Positions 24,301-35,511 of a stretch of 64,000 nt of DNA are shown in pieces. Origin of the DNA: Trebouxia sp. TZW2008 (Eukaryota > Chlorophyta > Trebouxiophyceae > Trebouxiales > Trebouxiaceae); assembly GCA_002118135.1 (NCBI GenBank), contig BDIU01000082.1:310001-374000 (forward strand). Direction: 5' to 3'. How positions within the stretch are numbered: the first letter of the stretch is position 1; the number at the start of each line of letters is the position of its first letter. Position numbers and translations under genes: made by a program. The notes below the pieces were generated by a model. It worked only from the letters and a program-made list of their open reading frames with translations, did no database searches and was not told where the DNA came from.

Positions 24301-27300
24301 TGTGCTGCAGCAGCGTCGGAACAGTAGCCAGCCATACAAGTGTGTCAGTGAAAGCCTTTACCGAGCTGTTCAGGAGCATCCATGAATTAGGCTTGTCTTG
24401 ATTATGCTTGTTTTGTGCTGCAGCAATATTGGAACAGCAGCCAGCCATACAAGTATGTGTCAGTGCAAGCCTTTGCTGAGCTGTTCAAGAACTTCCACGT
24501 GGGGCAGGGCATTGCCCAGCGCCTTGCTAGGCAGCCAGAAAAGCCCTCACAGGTGGAGGGAGCTCAGCCACTGCTCATCAAGAAGAAGTATGCCTTGAGC
24601 CAGGGACAGCTGTTCAAGGCCTGCTGGGAGGTAGCTACTGTATTCCAGTGAACTGCCTTACGAACACTTGATACACAACCTGTGATACATAATATGCAGC
24701 TGTTTTAGTGCATGGATTGTTGAAATGGGAATTGTGATGATGCATTGGCATGACCTGTTAGGCTGCTGCAAGTTCGGATTGACGCCAAAGTCTAAGCTCC
24801 CCGACAGTATCTGCTTGTCACCTGCTGTTGTTGCCATGGCTGCCTGCCATGCACATTTGAGGGACAACCTTGCTGAAGCACTTCACTTAGACAGTTTTCC
24901 TGAAGCATTCCAAGGTCCAAGCGGTCATGCTGTTTGAAACCAATGCCTTCGAGCTTGTGATTGGCCTTTCTCACTTGTCACACAACACATCAACCTGTTC
25001 ATGCAGCCTTACAGCGAATTACTTTCTGTGAGCTCAAGAGCTGTTGACAGTGTTTGCAGAGAATTGCTCTGCTGGTTGCACAGCATAGCAAACCTCCAAC
25101 TTGCTTAGTTAAGCATGTACAAGCTGTCTTAGCCTTGACAGCATGGTAATGCTGCCTGCATAGGGGAGATCCTGCTGGTCAAGAGAGATGTGTTCCTGTC
25201 CGTTTTCTGTTTCTTCCTGACCATGTTTATGGCAGTTGGTCACCCAACAGGTTTTGATAGTGCTGGCAGAGAGCAAATCTCTGCTGGTGAGGACAAAAGC
25301 ATTCTTGTACATTACTTTTTTCCTCTCTCACCTTGTTGATGGCAGTCGTCCACAAGTTTTGATGTTGTTTGCAGAGAGAGTTCTTGTTGGTGAAGAGGAA
25401 TGCTTTCCTGTACGTCTTCCGTTTCTTCCTGACTATGTTCATGGCAATCGTCACCGCCACGCTTTTCCTGCGCACTCAGCTGCATCCAGATTCCGTGGGT
25501 CAGGCGCAACTGTACTTCGGCGTGGTCTTCTTCTCCCTCATCATGCTCATGTTTGATGGGTTTGCTGAGATGACTTTCACCATCCTGCGTCTTCCTGGCT
25601 TCTACAAGCAGCGTGGTGAGTACAGCGCTCTGGCAAAACAAGCTTCTACCATTGATTGCCTCAATATCAGCTTTTGCCGTGTAGAGTGCTGCAGCCATCA
25701 GCTTGTGCAACGCATTTGCCCAGCATGAAGCTTTGTGATGTGCAGCAGCACAGCTGTCCACATTGCTGAGCGTGTGTTCATTCCATGCTGCATGCTGAAG
25801 ATCTCACACTTATTGCGTCCCCGACCCTGCTGCATTGCGCTGACATGCATGCACAAATGCAAGTTGTGATGCTGTTCAGAGGGCCTGCAATCTGTGCACC
25901 ATTTCATGCATTGAAGATGTTCATGTATATTCAGGCCGTGCGTATGCGAGACATGTGAAAGACAGGACTCAAGATATATGCATTCAGGGCTTGTGGCAAC
26001 GTGAAGTTAGCTTCTATGTCTGACTGCAGACAACTATTTCTACCCTGCTTGGGCGTACGTCTTCCCCACCACAGTGCTGCGGATACCCTACAGTCTCATC
26101 TACGCCATTCTGTGGTCTTGCATCGTTTATTATGAGACAGGGTTGGCTCCTGAGGCTAGCAGGTTAGCAACCTGTTCATTGTTGTGTCTTCTTGCCACTG
26201 CATGACGCATCTGCCTCAAAAGGCTGTTCATTCAGCAGATTGGTTAAATGATTGATTTGACACCTGGTCCCATCGTCTGCACACCTTGGGCGATAGCATA
26301 AGCCTGCTGTACTACCAAGCAGAGCGTATCATACCTGTGTGTCACCTTCTGTCTAGCGCATGCATACCTTTTGCTGTACTTTTAGCAAAGGCTTGCTCGT
26401 GAATTGTATCTGCACTGCATTTTGCAATGCTTCCGCGCAGCACATCAGCTGTTGACAGTACACTCCTTGATGCTTTGCACAGACCTGTTATGCAAGCTCA
26501 GTGCCTTGCAGCCGTCTGTGCGCGTTTTCTGTGATCGGCGTCTGCAATCGCAATCTGGTTCATGCGTGACAGCTACACAGCCTGCTGCTGCGTCTGACCT
26601 TCTTCTTCTGCTGTGGTCAAACTTGTCTTTCTGTTGTGCTGACCTTCTTCTGCTTTGCTGCAGATTCTTCACCTTCATTCTGCTTCTGTTCCTGGTGCAC
26701 ACCATGGGCATAGCTTTGTTTAGATTCATCGGCGCCCTTGCCAGGAATGAAGTCATAGCCAGCACTGGCGGCAGCTTCCTCTTCCTCATTCTTCTCCTTG
26801 TTGGCGGATTCCTGCTCAGCAAGTCAGACATTCCTCACTGGTGGATCTGGGCCTACTGGTGAGTGCCCTTTCTTTCTCTGCCTTGCATGGAGCTTCTTCT
26901 GCTTCTTCTGCTTGTTGCTGGTAGAGTCCTGCTGAACAAGTTGCACATGTCAATTTGATGACATTGAGCGAACTGGTCAATGCCATATTGTTCCTCCTCA
27001 TTGCTGGCCTGTACGCCTCTTCCTGTTGGCAGCTTTCTTCACGGCATTTGCAATGCTGTACGTCCGCAAGCTTGGCAGTCTGCTGCACCACTTTGCGTTG
27101 GATGGTGCTAGCAAGTGAAAGTACCAATTTCTGGTGTTGCCATGGATGAGAGTGTTAGCAAGCAATAATGGTGTCCTGTTGCTTGACTTTGTGACATTGG
27201 CCTAATCTTGGGCCGTGCCATGCAGGATTGACCCCATTGCGTATGTGCAAGTTGCACTGGCTTTGAATGAGTTCCTGGCGCCACGGTGGGTCAACTTGCA

Positions 27301-30300
27301 AGTTGGAGACAGCAACGTCTCTAACTACATCCTGTCTGCAAGAGGCCTGCCTCAGTCAAGTGAGCACTCTTCTTCTCCCTCCCTGTGTACCATTTCTTAG
27401 AAACAGCGCTGCTTTGTCTGCACGGCTGCTTGTTTAGCAGCTGCCAAACCTTGTCATCATGTGGTACGCCTTGTTACTCTTCTTTGCACCCCCAACCTTC
27501 CTAGCCTGCTAAGATCAGCGTCAGTTTGGTGCAGACCTTTCTGAGTTGGGCGCTGTCTGTATAGGTTGGTGGATCTGGCTGGGTGTTGGGGTGCTGGTCT
27601 TCTCCTGGGCTGTGTTCAACATTGCCTGCTGGCTGTGCCACGCCTACCTCAACCGTAAGCTGTCCCTTCCCTTTCTGCTGCTTTGGTCTGTCTGTTTTGC
27701 AGCATCTGCTTGCTGTGTGCAATCGCTTTATTTTAGTAAGGGACACTCATTGTGCCCCGCCTATTTCATCGCAAGCTCTCCCTTTCTGCTGCTGTTGAGC
27801 TGGGACGATTCTGCCTATCTGTACTTTGCTGTGTCACAGCCCTGCCTGAAAATTCTGTCCCTCTCAGTCTACAAGCCTGCTGTCAGGCCTGCTGTGTCCA
27901 GCATAGCTTGACTTTGCACATGCTGAGTTTTCTTTGCAATGCCCTGCTGCAATGACGATTTGGCTGTGCCATGCTGCATGCATGTCTGCCTGTTTCCTGC
28001 ATGATCTCTCAAGTCCATTGACCAATGCATCATGGTTGTGTTGTCATATGCCTGGTTGTGCCTGCAGCTCTGGAGAGACACGTGCCAACATTGCCAGAGG
28101 AAGAAGTAGAGGAAGAGGCAGCCCTGCGGCAAGAAAAAGAAGGGACAGCAGCCATCAGGGAGCCAACCACAGGCGGTGACTTCATCGAGGAAAATGGCAT
28201 CAAGCCCAACGGCATGACCAAGCCCAGCCCTGTGACAAATGGCATGACTAATGGCATCACTAAGGCGCCCCTTGAGGATGAAGTTGTGCCTTTGGCCAAC
28301 AGCCATGATCCACATGTGGACAGGAATGACCCCAAGTTTTTGATCCCTCCAAGATTCAGCACTGATGGCACTAATCCCCCTTTGGAATCAGGAGGGCTCC
28401 CTATAGCTGGCATCACCCACCCGAATGCTGTGGTTGTACCGCCCCATGTGCATGCCACCTCAGCAGCAGCTGAGCCTATGACGCAGCCACCTGTGACACA
28501 GACGCCTGCAGAGGTGCCAGTGGCACAGACATCCGCACGGACAAGCTTTGAGGGCCTAAACAGGCTCTCCAAGGAAGCCAGTAGGGGAAGCTTGGACATA
28601 GGACAAGGGTCCCGCAGGAACATGCAGATGCGTGGAGGGTCAAAGAAGAAATTGGGTGCCGGCATGAGCCTGTCACAGATGATGAGTCAGAAGCAGTTGG
28701 GGGCAGGGCCTGGGGGGGCTGAGGGCAAGGGCATGGTTCTGCCCTTTGACCCTCTCCATCTTACCTTCCACAACCTCAACTACTATGTGGACCTGCCCAA
28801 GGTACACCTCTTATCATGCAAGAAAGGGTCAAGCAGCCAATGCCTGTTGATTCATGGACTGGAATAAACGGCAGCTCTGTATTGACAAAACCAGTTGTGA
28901 CACCACAGCGTCAGGCTGACAGAGCTGTAGTCTGTCATCATGAGAGAAGGGCATCTGCATCATGGCCAGTTGCCAGCGCAAGGGCATGGCTCAATGCTGG
29001 TGGCATGCAGGTCTTGCAGTGGCACAAGTTGTATTGCTTCTCAAGGGTCTCAACAGGCTCCAAGAGCTTGACCCTCAAACCAGCTGCAAGTGACAGCAGT
29101 GTGATGCAGATCGCAGTGCACGCTGGTCATTTGCATCAATGACAAGTGCTTGTTGTGCTGGCACAGGGAGTCTCAACTGATCCTGAAAAGCTGGGTCCCA
29201 AGGCAGCTGTTATTGGCGGCAAGGACGTACTGCAGCTGCTCAACCAGTGCAGCGGCAGCTTCCGCCCAGGGATCCTGACGGCTCTAGTGGGTAGCAGTGG
29301 GGCGGGCAAGACCACGCTCATGGATGTCCTGGCTGGCAGGAAAACAAGTAAGCCTTCACAGAAAGCACTAAAAGTCAGCATTCAGGCTATCTGCTCATCA
29401 AGTTGTTGATAGACAGAAGCTGACAAAATTTACAATTCAATTCAAAATTGTAGATCACCCAAGTGAGCTGGCTTGCGCATGCATCAAATGATGTGCTTCA
29501 AAGCCAGCATACATCAGATCCACAAGCTTATATTCAGCTGTACACCAGCAAGAGGAACTATTGATTGCTGAAGATCCTCATGCACATCAATGTCATGCAT
29601 TCAAGTCACATATGCTCGCTGCATATTTTCATCACACAGCAGCTGAGTATGACCACATAGCTTGGTCTGCAATTGTATAGTGACCTGTTGTTGTTGTATG
29701 CAGCTGGCAAGATTGAGGGGGATGTGAGGGTGAGTGGGCACCCCAAAGTGCAAGCCACCTTTGCCCGAGTCATGGGCTATGTGGAGCAGACAGACATCCA
29801 CTCCCCTAATGTAAGCACTATCAGTTCTGTCCTTGTTTGTTCCTCTTGCCTTGTCATGTCTTGCCCTTCTCCTATCTTCCCTTCTCTCTTGCCTCTGCCT
29901 CTTTGCATTGACCTGTGTTGTTGCAAGCAATGATGCTTTTGGTTATAGGGTGGCAAACACACTGCTGGTGTTTGGCAAGACAAACACTTTTCTGTTTGCA
30001 TGTATGCCTTTTGAAAAGAATTGCTGTCAGTAGGTTCGCTTGTACTGTGCTGCTGATGTTGTGCTTCAGTATATGGAGTCAAGCAGGCACCGCCTGAGCG
30101 TGACAGTGCTTGATAACTTCACCCATGCCTGATTATGCCAATTTCAGCAGCCTGTTTAGGCAGGTCATGTGTGGAATTTCTCAAAGGTTTGAACAGGTCT
30201 TTGACTGCTGCAGCTGACTGTGATTGAGTCCCTCGTCTTCAGTGCCCGGCTGCGTTTCACCAAAGATGTGGAGGTGGCCACCATTTACGCCTTTGTGAAT

Positions 30301-33300
30301 GAGGTCATGCAACTGGTGGAGCTGGAACCCCTGTCTGACTCCCTGGTGGGTGTGCCTGGGGTGACTGGTCTGTCTGTTGAGCAGAGGAAGCGCCTCACCA
30401 TTGCAGTAGAGCTGGTTGCTAACCCATCCATTGTTTTCATGGACGAGCCAACCTCAGGTTAGCAAAGTGCCACATCTTGTCATGACTATTGCCGTAGTGA
30501 TCGCTAATCCCTCTACACTTTTCACAAACAAGCCGACCTCAGGTTTGTGACCTGTAACCCCGTTAACTTCTTGAGACTTCTTGTGGTGCTGAATGCCAAC
30601 CCTTTCATTGTTTGCATGGCCACATCGACATCATAGCACGACATCGACCTGTTGTTTTGCGTGCCCATGCCTGTATGCTGGAGTCAGAATTCAGGTCAAT
30701 GCATCGCTCATTCTTCATGCCAAATATGCCTAAAAGTGGCTGCAGTTGCTGTTTTGAGCATGCATCGTGAGGACGCAGTGTGAGTTGCACAGTCTTTTCA
30801 GCACAGCATTGCCAACTTTGCGGTCCTTGAGTCACCAAACCAACTTTGGCTTTGAATACAGGACTGGATGCCCGAGCAGCAGCCATTGTGATGAGATGTG
30901 TGCGCAACACAGTGAACACAGGGCGGACAGTGGTGTGTACCATCCATCAGCCCAGCATTGACATCTTTGAGGCTTTTGATGACTTGCTGCTGATGAAGTC
31001 TGGGGGCTTTGTCACCTACCATGGCAGCCTGGGCAAGAACTCCTGCAAGCTCATTGCCTACTTTGAGGTGTGCTTTACTGTCTTGTCTAGTTTGACACTC
31101 TTCAAAGGTTTTTGGGCTGTGGGCGGAAGTTCATGCATGCATGTTGTCTGATCGTATTACATTACAGCTGCATGGGGAAGATTTGAGTTGGGAGTCCTGC
31201 AAGCTCGTTGCCTGTTCCAGCAGAGCAACGAGCCATACACCCCAAGTGACTGTACTTTGGGGTGTATGGCTTCAAAATGTTCTTCTGTAATCTTCTCCTT
31301 TACTGACTGAGCGTATCCTGGGGTCTCTGAGTGATCATGGCTGCACTGCTCCACCTGTACACTGCAGCATGGTGTGATCTGTACTAGCTTTTCAGAAGCT
31401 TTTGAAGTCTTCCTTATCTCGGCAGACCATTGAGGGAGTGCCCAGGCTGACAGAGGGGCTGAACTCTGTCATTTTTCGCCACAGAATCTGGCCTCACCTT
31501 TTCTGGCATTGCCTCTTCTCCTGGGTCTGACTGTCGCAGACTCTTCTTCTTCTGCTTGCAGGCCATTGAGGGGGTGCCCCGGCTGACAGAGGGGCTGAAC
31601 CCCGCCACCTGGATGCTTCAGGTCTCCACCCCCGGCATGGAGGCCAACATTGGTGTCAACTTTGCTGACATCTACAAGAACAGCGGCTTGTTCACGTGAG
31701 CTCCACAGCTGTTTGCTGCTGCAACAGCATGCATGCACAAGGGGATTGTATCATCATCTGAACCACTGTCTCTGTCTCATTACTTCTGTCAATAATTTCA
31801 GCCAGCAGCTAACAATCACAAGCAGCGCCATGGCATCTGAACAGATCAATCAGCGCTGCAAGCAACTTATTGCCCAATGTAGAGCGTCCAACACTTGAGC
31901 TGTATGCATCCAGCTTCGTGCCAAATCTTGAAGTTTGTCAGATACAATCACGCAACATGCAGGCACTCTGCTTGTGTTCAAAGAGGTTGACATCCTGCAA
32001 GCATGTCTTGCAGGCACAATCAGCAGCTGCATCAAGGATTTGAGTAATGCAATAACAGGTTAGCCTGTGTCATGCAGGCACAATGAGGAGCTGATTCAGG
32101 AGTTGAGCATTCCCAAGGAGGGTGTGCAGCCCCTCAGCTTCCAGCATAAGTACCCCCAGACTTACCTCATGCAGTTCCGGATGATCTTCTGGAAGTTCTG
32201 GATCAGCTATTGGCGTAATGCGGCATACAATGGCACCCGCTTCATCTTTGCCACAGTCATGGGACTTCTGCTGGGGTCCATCTTGTGGCAGGTCAATGAC
32301 CACAAGTGAGTTCAGCATCTGATCTGCCCTACGCTGTACCTTCTTCCTCTTGTTCAGTTTAGTCCAGAAAGAGCATGCGTGCTGCGCTTGGACTGTATGG
32401 AAGTGAAGCCCTGAGCCTGATACAAGGCTTTCATGTAGTGTACTTGGCTTTTGGCAGTACACCAGGTGCAATATATTTGGCCATGCTGTTTCTGGGCATC
32501 ATCTACGCGCAGTTGACCAGCAGCAGCAACACAGCACGCTCTGCTCAATCAGCTGTGAGCATGGTGTAACAATCAGTATCGTCAACAATCAGTATGTTGT
32601 GCAGGGAGACAGCACAGGATCTGGGCAACATCTTGGGAGCATTGTACTTGGCTATGCTGTTCCTTGGAATCATCAACTCTATGACTTGCCAGCCAGTAGC
32701 AGCCACGGAGAGAGGCGTCATGTACAGGGAGAGGGCCACAGGGATGTACCATGAACTGCCCTTTGCCCTTGCTCAGTGCACCATTGAGCTGCCGTACAAC
32801 CTGACTCAGACGGTGCTGTTTGGCGCCATCTCCTATTTCATGATGGGCTTTGCGGGGACCCCTGGCAAATTCTTCTGGTAAGCACTGCTGCCTGTCTGCG
32901 CTGCATTGTGGCTGATGACCATGCTCTGTCTGTCTGTGTTGTTCACTATCTCCTTGCTAGCTATAGTGTATTATTGTAAATGGTGACAGTGCTCGTCTGT
33001 GGTTGCCACTTGATGGCATGTCATGTGCAACTTGTGCTTACAGTTTTCACAACAAGCAGTATGCATGACTGCAGTGCCTTTCTGTGGCATATCATGGCAT
33101 GATGAGGACAGCAGCACCTGCTGCCTGTGCGACGTTTTGTGCATGCACTCACAATGCAACATGTTTTATTGCACAGGTATCTCTTCATCATAGACTGCAC
33201 GCTGAATCTGATGACCTTCTACGGAATCATGGGGGTGTACGTCACAGCTGATCTGGCCCTGGCTAGTGTGCTGTCCAGCTTCTTCTATGGTCTGTGGAAT

Positions 33301-34192
33301 CTGTTCACCGGCTTCCTGATTGGTGTGAGTCAGATGGCAGGCTGGTGGAAGTGGTTGTAAGTCCTCTTTTCCAATCTGTGTATGGCCTGTAGTCTATGTA
33401 TGTGTCATGCTGTCAGTGCCTCCATGTGGTTTCTTGCTGCATGGTTGTGCTTTCAGGTGATGTGCGCTGTGCATTGAGTTGCCAGCTTGCTACCTCCCTC
33501 CACAGTGTCATGAAAACATGCTGCTGAGCACAGTGCTTTCTGTTGTAGCCACAGCATGTTGTACTTGTGCATGAATTTGGTGGATCTTGTACGGTACTGT
33601 TTCTGGTATGATTGCTGTGACAAACGCTTCTTTTGGTTGTCAGAGGCATGTCACATAGTTCAAGGTGGTGTTGCCATGCAGTTACTATATCAACCCCTTG
33701 GCGTGGACGCTGTATGGCATCATTGTGACGCAGCTGGGTGATGAGACCAATGAGGTAGGCCTTGCTAGTATACTGCCTGCCGCATTGCAGAATGCTGATG
33801 TTGTGGCTGTTGAAATCGCATCAGTGCTGCACACTATGCCCATGTTTGTAGTTGCTCAGCAAGCTCTGTGTTGCTCAGTGGGTCAGCTTCAAGCTGTACA
33901 AGCTTGCATACTTGTAGCCTGTCAGCATTTTTACCTGAGCACAATGTTAGACAGTCTGAGTTGTTCTTGCACAAAGTGCTTTGAATATGCAAAACCTTCA
34001 GCATTGGTACTGTTCCTGTAGATTACGATACCAGGGGGCCAGCCTACAACTGTTCAGGCATACCTGGCAGACAATTACGGCTACCACTACAGCTTCATTG
34101 GTCCTGTAGTTGGAATCTTGCTGGGATTCACGGTGTTTTTCGCTGGCTTGGCTATTGTCACGCTGATGACCCTTAACTACCAGCGGCGGTAG
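18370..34192 (+). CDS. Full-size PDR/ABCG ABC transporter, complete
   Basis: ATP-driven exporter with NBD1-TMD1-NBD2-TMD2 order. Twenty-five exons: 18370-18501, 20128-20300, 20445-20568, 21006-21131, 21808-22018, 22334-22555, 22958-23155, 23719-23846, 24424-24630, 25375-25615, 26030-26162, 26664-26858, 27226-27359, 27565-27654, 28068-28801, 29167-29347, 29704-29810, 30214-30457, 30862-31067, 31562-31695, 32078-32305, 32605-32877, 33177-33356, 33682-33754, 34022-34192. Phases agree throughout; 1614 residues. NBD1: Walker A GPPGAGK|S (split by an intron, ~185), signature [12 protein letters not shown] (~320), Walker [14 protein letters not shown]2: GSSGAGKT (~1060), [26 protein letters not shown] segments at ~507-770 and ~1310-1610, ending YQRR. 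Exon 15 encodes an unusually long 245-residue hydrophilic linker. The start may instead be 19764 (1632 residues). Substrate unknown. Introns are rich in exon-edge copies. Confidence 0.93.
19764..19949 (+). other. Alternative first exon or extra exon of the ABC transporter
   Basis: ATG at 19764 opens 62 codons ([17 protein letters not shown] to EQQHQKAAQ) ending CAG|GTCGGG in phase 0, exactly the phase required by exon 20128-20300. The exon at 18370-18501 also ends in phase 0. Either two promoters exist, or this stretch (entered at an AG at 19772) is an internal second exon. Confidence 0.5.
20831..20935. repeat. Low-complexity AGCACAGCTC repeat
   Basis: An imperfect tandem of AGCAC, AGCTC and AGCTT pentamers within intron 3 of the ABC transporter. 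Confidence 0.8.
21548..21850 (+). repeat. Two pseudo-exon copies before ABC transporter exon 5
   Basis: The true exon 5 starts at 21808 ([20 protein letters not shown], after CTGCAG). Copies start at 21548 ([20 protein letters not shown]) and 21681 (STLLKGV, then diverged), each after an intact TGCAG, spaced 133 and 127 bp. The duplicated piece carries the Ser/Thr that completes Walker A. Confidence 0.88.
22789..22880 (+). repeat. Pseudo-exon copy of the NBD1 Walker-B exon
   Basis: After GCATCAG the copy reads [20 protein letters not shown], against [20 protein letters not shown] in true exon 22958-23155. The frame is open but the Walker B aspartate is Gly. No donor was identified. An older, more diverged copy may lie at 22560-22680. 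Confidence 0.8.
23211..23262 (+). repeat. Degenerate copy of the 3' end of exon 22958-23155
   Basis: The true exon end (codons for [13 protein letters not shown] plus donor) recurs about 105 bp downstream as [13 protein letters not shown] without a good donor. Confidence 0.7.
24150..24500 (+). repeat. Two pseudo-exon copies before ABC transporter exon 9
   Basis: True exon 9 begins at 24424 after GCTGCAG ([20 protein letters not shown]). Copies begin at 24150 and 24311 after TTGCAG and CTGCAG, with indels that break the frame; spacing 161 and 113 bp. The 5' ends are the best conserved part. Confidence 0.85.
25164..25465 (+). repeat. Two pseudo-exon copies before ABC transporter exon 10
   Basis: True exon 10 begins at 25375 ([20 protein letters not shown]). 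Copies begin near 25164 (reads [19 protein letters not shown]) and 25270 (frame-broken), spaced 106 and 105 bp. Acceptors TAG and CAG are retained. Confidence 0.85.
30485..30640 (+). repeat. Degenerate copies of the NBD2 Walker-B exon edge
   Basis: After exon 30214-30457 the intron holds a copy at 30485-30545 (resembling the ATTGCAGTAGAGCTGG region through CCGACCTCAGG) and a weaker one at about 30575-30640. This is the same exon edge that is multiplied in the partial paralogue at 702-1310. Confidence 0.75.
31231..31271. other. Intronic hairpin, perfect 15-bp arms, 11-nt loop
   Basis: Bases 31231-31245 pair with 31257-31271 inside the intron after ABC transporter exon 19. Confidence 0.75.
31426..31480 (+). 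repeat. Pseudo-exon copy of exon 20 start
   Basis: After GGCAG the copy reads [15 protein letters not shown], against [17 protein letters not shown] at the true exon start 31562, 136 bp away. The frame is open for 15 codons, then diverges. Confidence 0.85.
32014..32062 (+). repeat. Pseudo-exon copy of exon 21 start
   Basis: The acceptor TGCAG and ~30 bp of exon 32078-32305 are repeated 64 bp upstream with several changes, including an in-frame stop. Confidence 0.75.
32440..32530 (+). repeat. Pseudo-exon copy of part of exon 22
   Basis: The copy encodes [19 protein letters not shown], resembling [18 protein letters not shown] in true exon 32605-32877, about 171 bp upstream. The same transmembrane-helix stretch is duplicated; no donor is evident. 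Confidence 0.8.
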
Positions 34193-34763
34193 CACAATCA
34201 AGATACATAGTCATGACTTGACTCAAATGATCATTATCTTGTGTGTCATATACACATGCAATGAAGACAGCTTCAAGATCCTTTAGTTGCAGGTTGAGCT
34301 TATATTGCCAAACCTGGCCGCTTTGCTTTATCTCTCTTCATCTCTCTCTTATGATAGCTCCTAAGTTAGCATTGACAGCCTTGAGATACCCTCAAGTCCA
34401 AGTTGCACTGGTGCTTAGATACTTTGGCTAACAATCAGGACTTGGCTATCTATGGGCTGTGCGCCTGAGCCTGTGTGAAGTTAAAAGTCTGTACAGATTG
34501 GTGATTTCATGAGACTTCCATACATTTGAACTCACTGTTTGTGGCCGGTCATTATCTGAAGCTGCATTGCTCAGCGTTGTCTTTTGAGATGCGGGCCATG
34601 CATCGCGTCTCTGAAAACTTGACAATGCTCTACACAATGGGACCTGCAATCATGACGGACACTCAAATACTCAACCTGGAATGAGCCGCACTTCCGGAAA
34701 TAGCAGCGCCATGCAGCTCGCCTTGACAACGCGGCGAGGCTCGCCAAGCTCTAGAGACAACGT

Positions 34764-35378
34764 TTGCGTCGAACGATCGAGCTGCTAGCCTATCGAGCCC
34801 CTGTCCCTGCAAGATCTAGTGTCGTTTCGGATCTTTGGACGGTGTCAGAAGCGCTGAGGGCCTCTCTTTTCAGACAGAGCTCGTCAATTGTGAATATTGG
34901 CCTGTTTGCCAAGGGACACTGCTTCTCTATTCCCAAGCTGACACAAGCTGTCCATTCCCCAGACAGCAAGTCACCGCCAGCAAAGTCGAGCAAGACCTTT
35001 GCTGTGCAGCTAGACGGTGCTGCTCTACACCAAAATGGTTTACATGTGCTTGCTAGGGCTCCCGGTGAGATTAGCATCTATACCTCGGTGTGGCTTGCAG
35101 CTCTGGGACTTGTGCAGACAGCAGAACAGCAAGCTTCACAGCCATCCTGTGGTGGCTCTGACTTCATTGGACCTCTCTTGCCACATGTGACTCAGCTGGC
35201 TGCCAATGCAGAGGCATGCAGCGACTCACTCAGCACTGCAACAACTGAAGCACTGACAGAGAGCTTTGCCAGGACAAGGCTTGCACCTGCCATGGTGGAA
35301 GTGCAGCAAAGTTGCTGTTGTTCCCTGCGTGGCTGCCCTGTCCTGCCAAGTCAGCGCAGATGTGGCCAAGCTGTGTGA
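34764..35378 (+). other. Open frame upstream of the LRR gene, possible first exon
   Basis: A 204-codon frame with no early ATG (it opens on TTG) ends 134 bp before the LRR frame. It contains PHVTQLAANAEACSDSLS, moderately hydrophilic, with no recognised domain. It could hold an upstream exon or be chance. Confidence 0.3.
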
Positions 35379-35511
35379 TTGCTCCTGTTCAATGACTGCA
35401 CAGCTTAGTAGATAAGCGTACACAGGCAGCACATTGTGCATTGCAGGCATTCATCATACTCAGCAATTGTTGGGGGTATAAGCTTGTCGATGTTGCCCAA
35501 GACTTGGTCAA

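Noticed and set aside
28030..28665. 211-codon minus-strand frame
   Set aside because: Antisense shadow of the large linker exon of the ABC transporter, which joins in phase to recognisable flanking exons.
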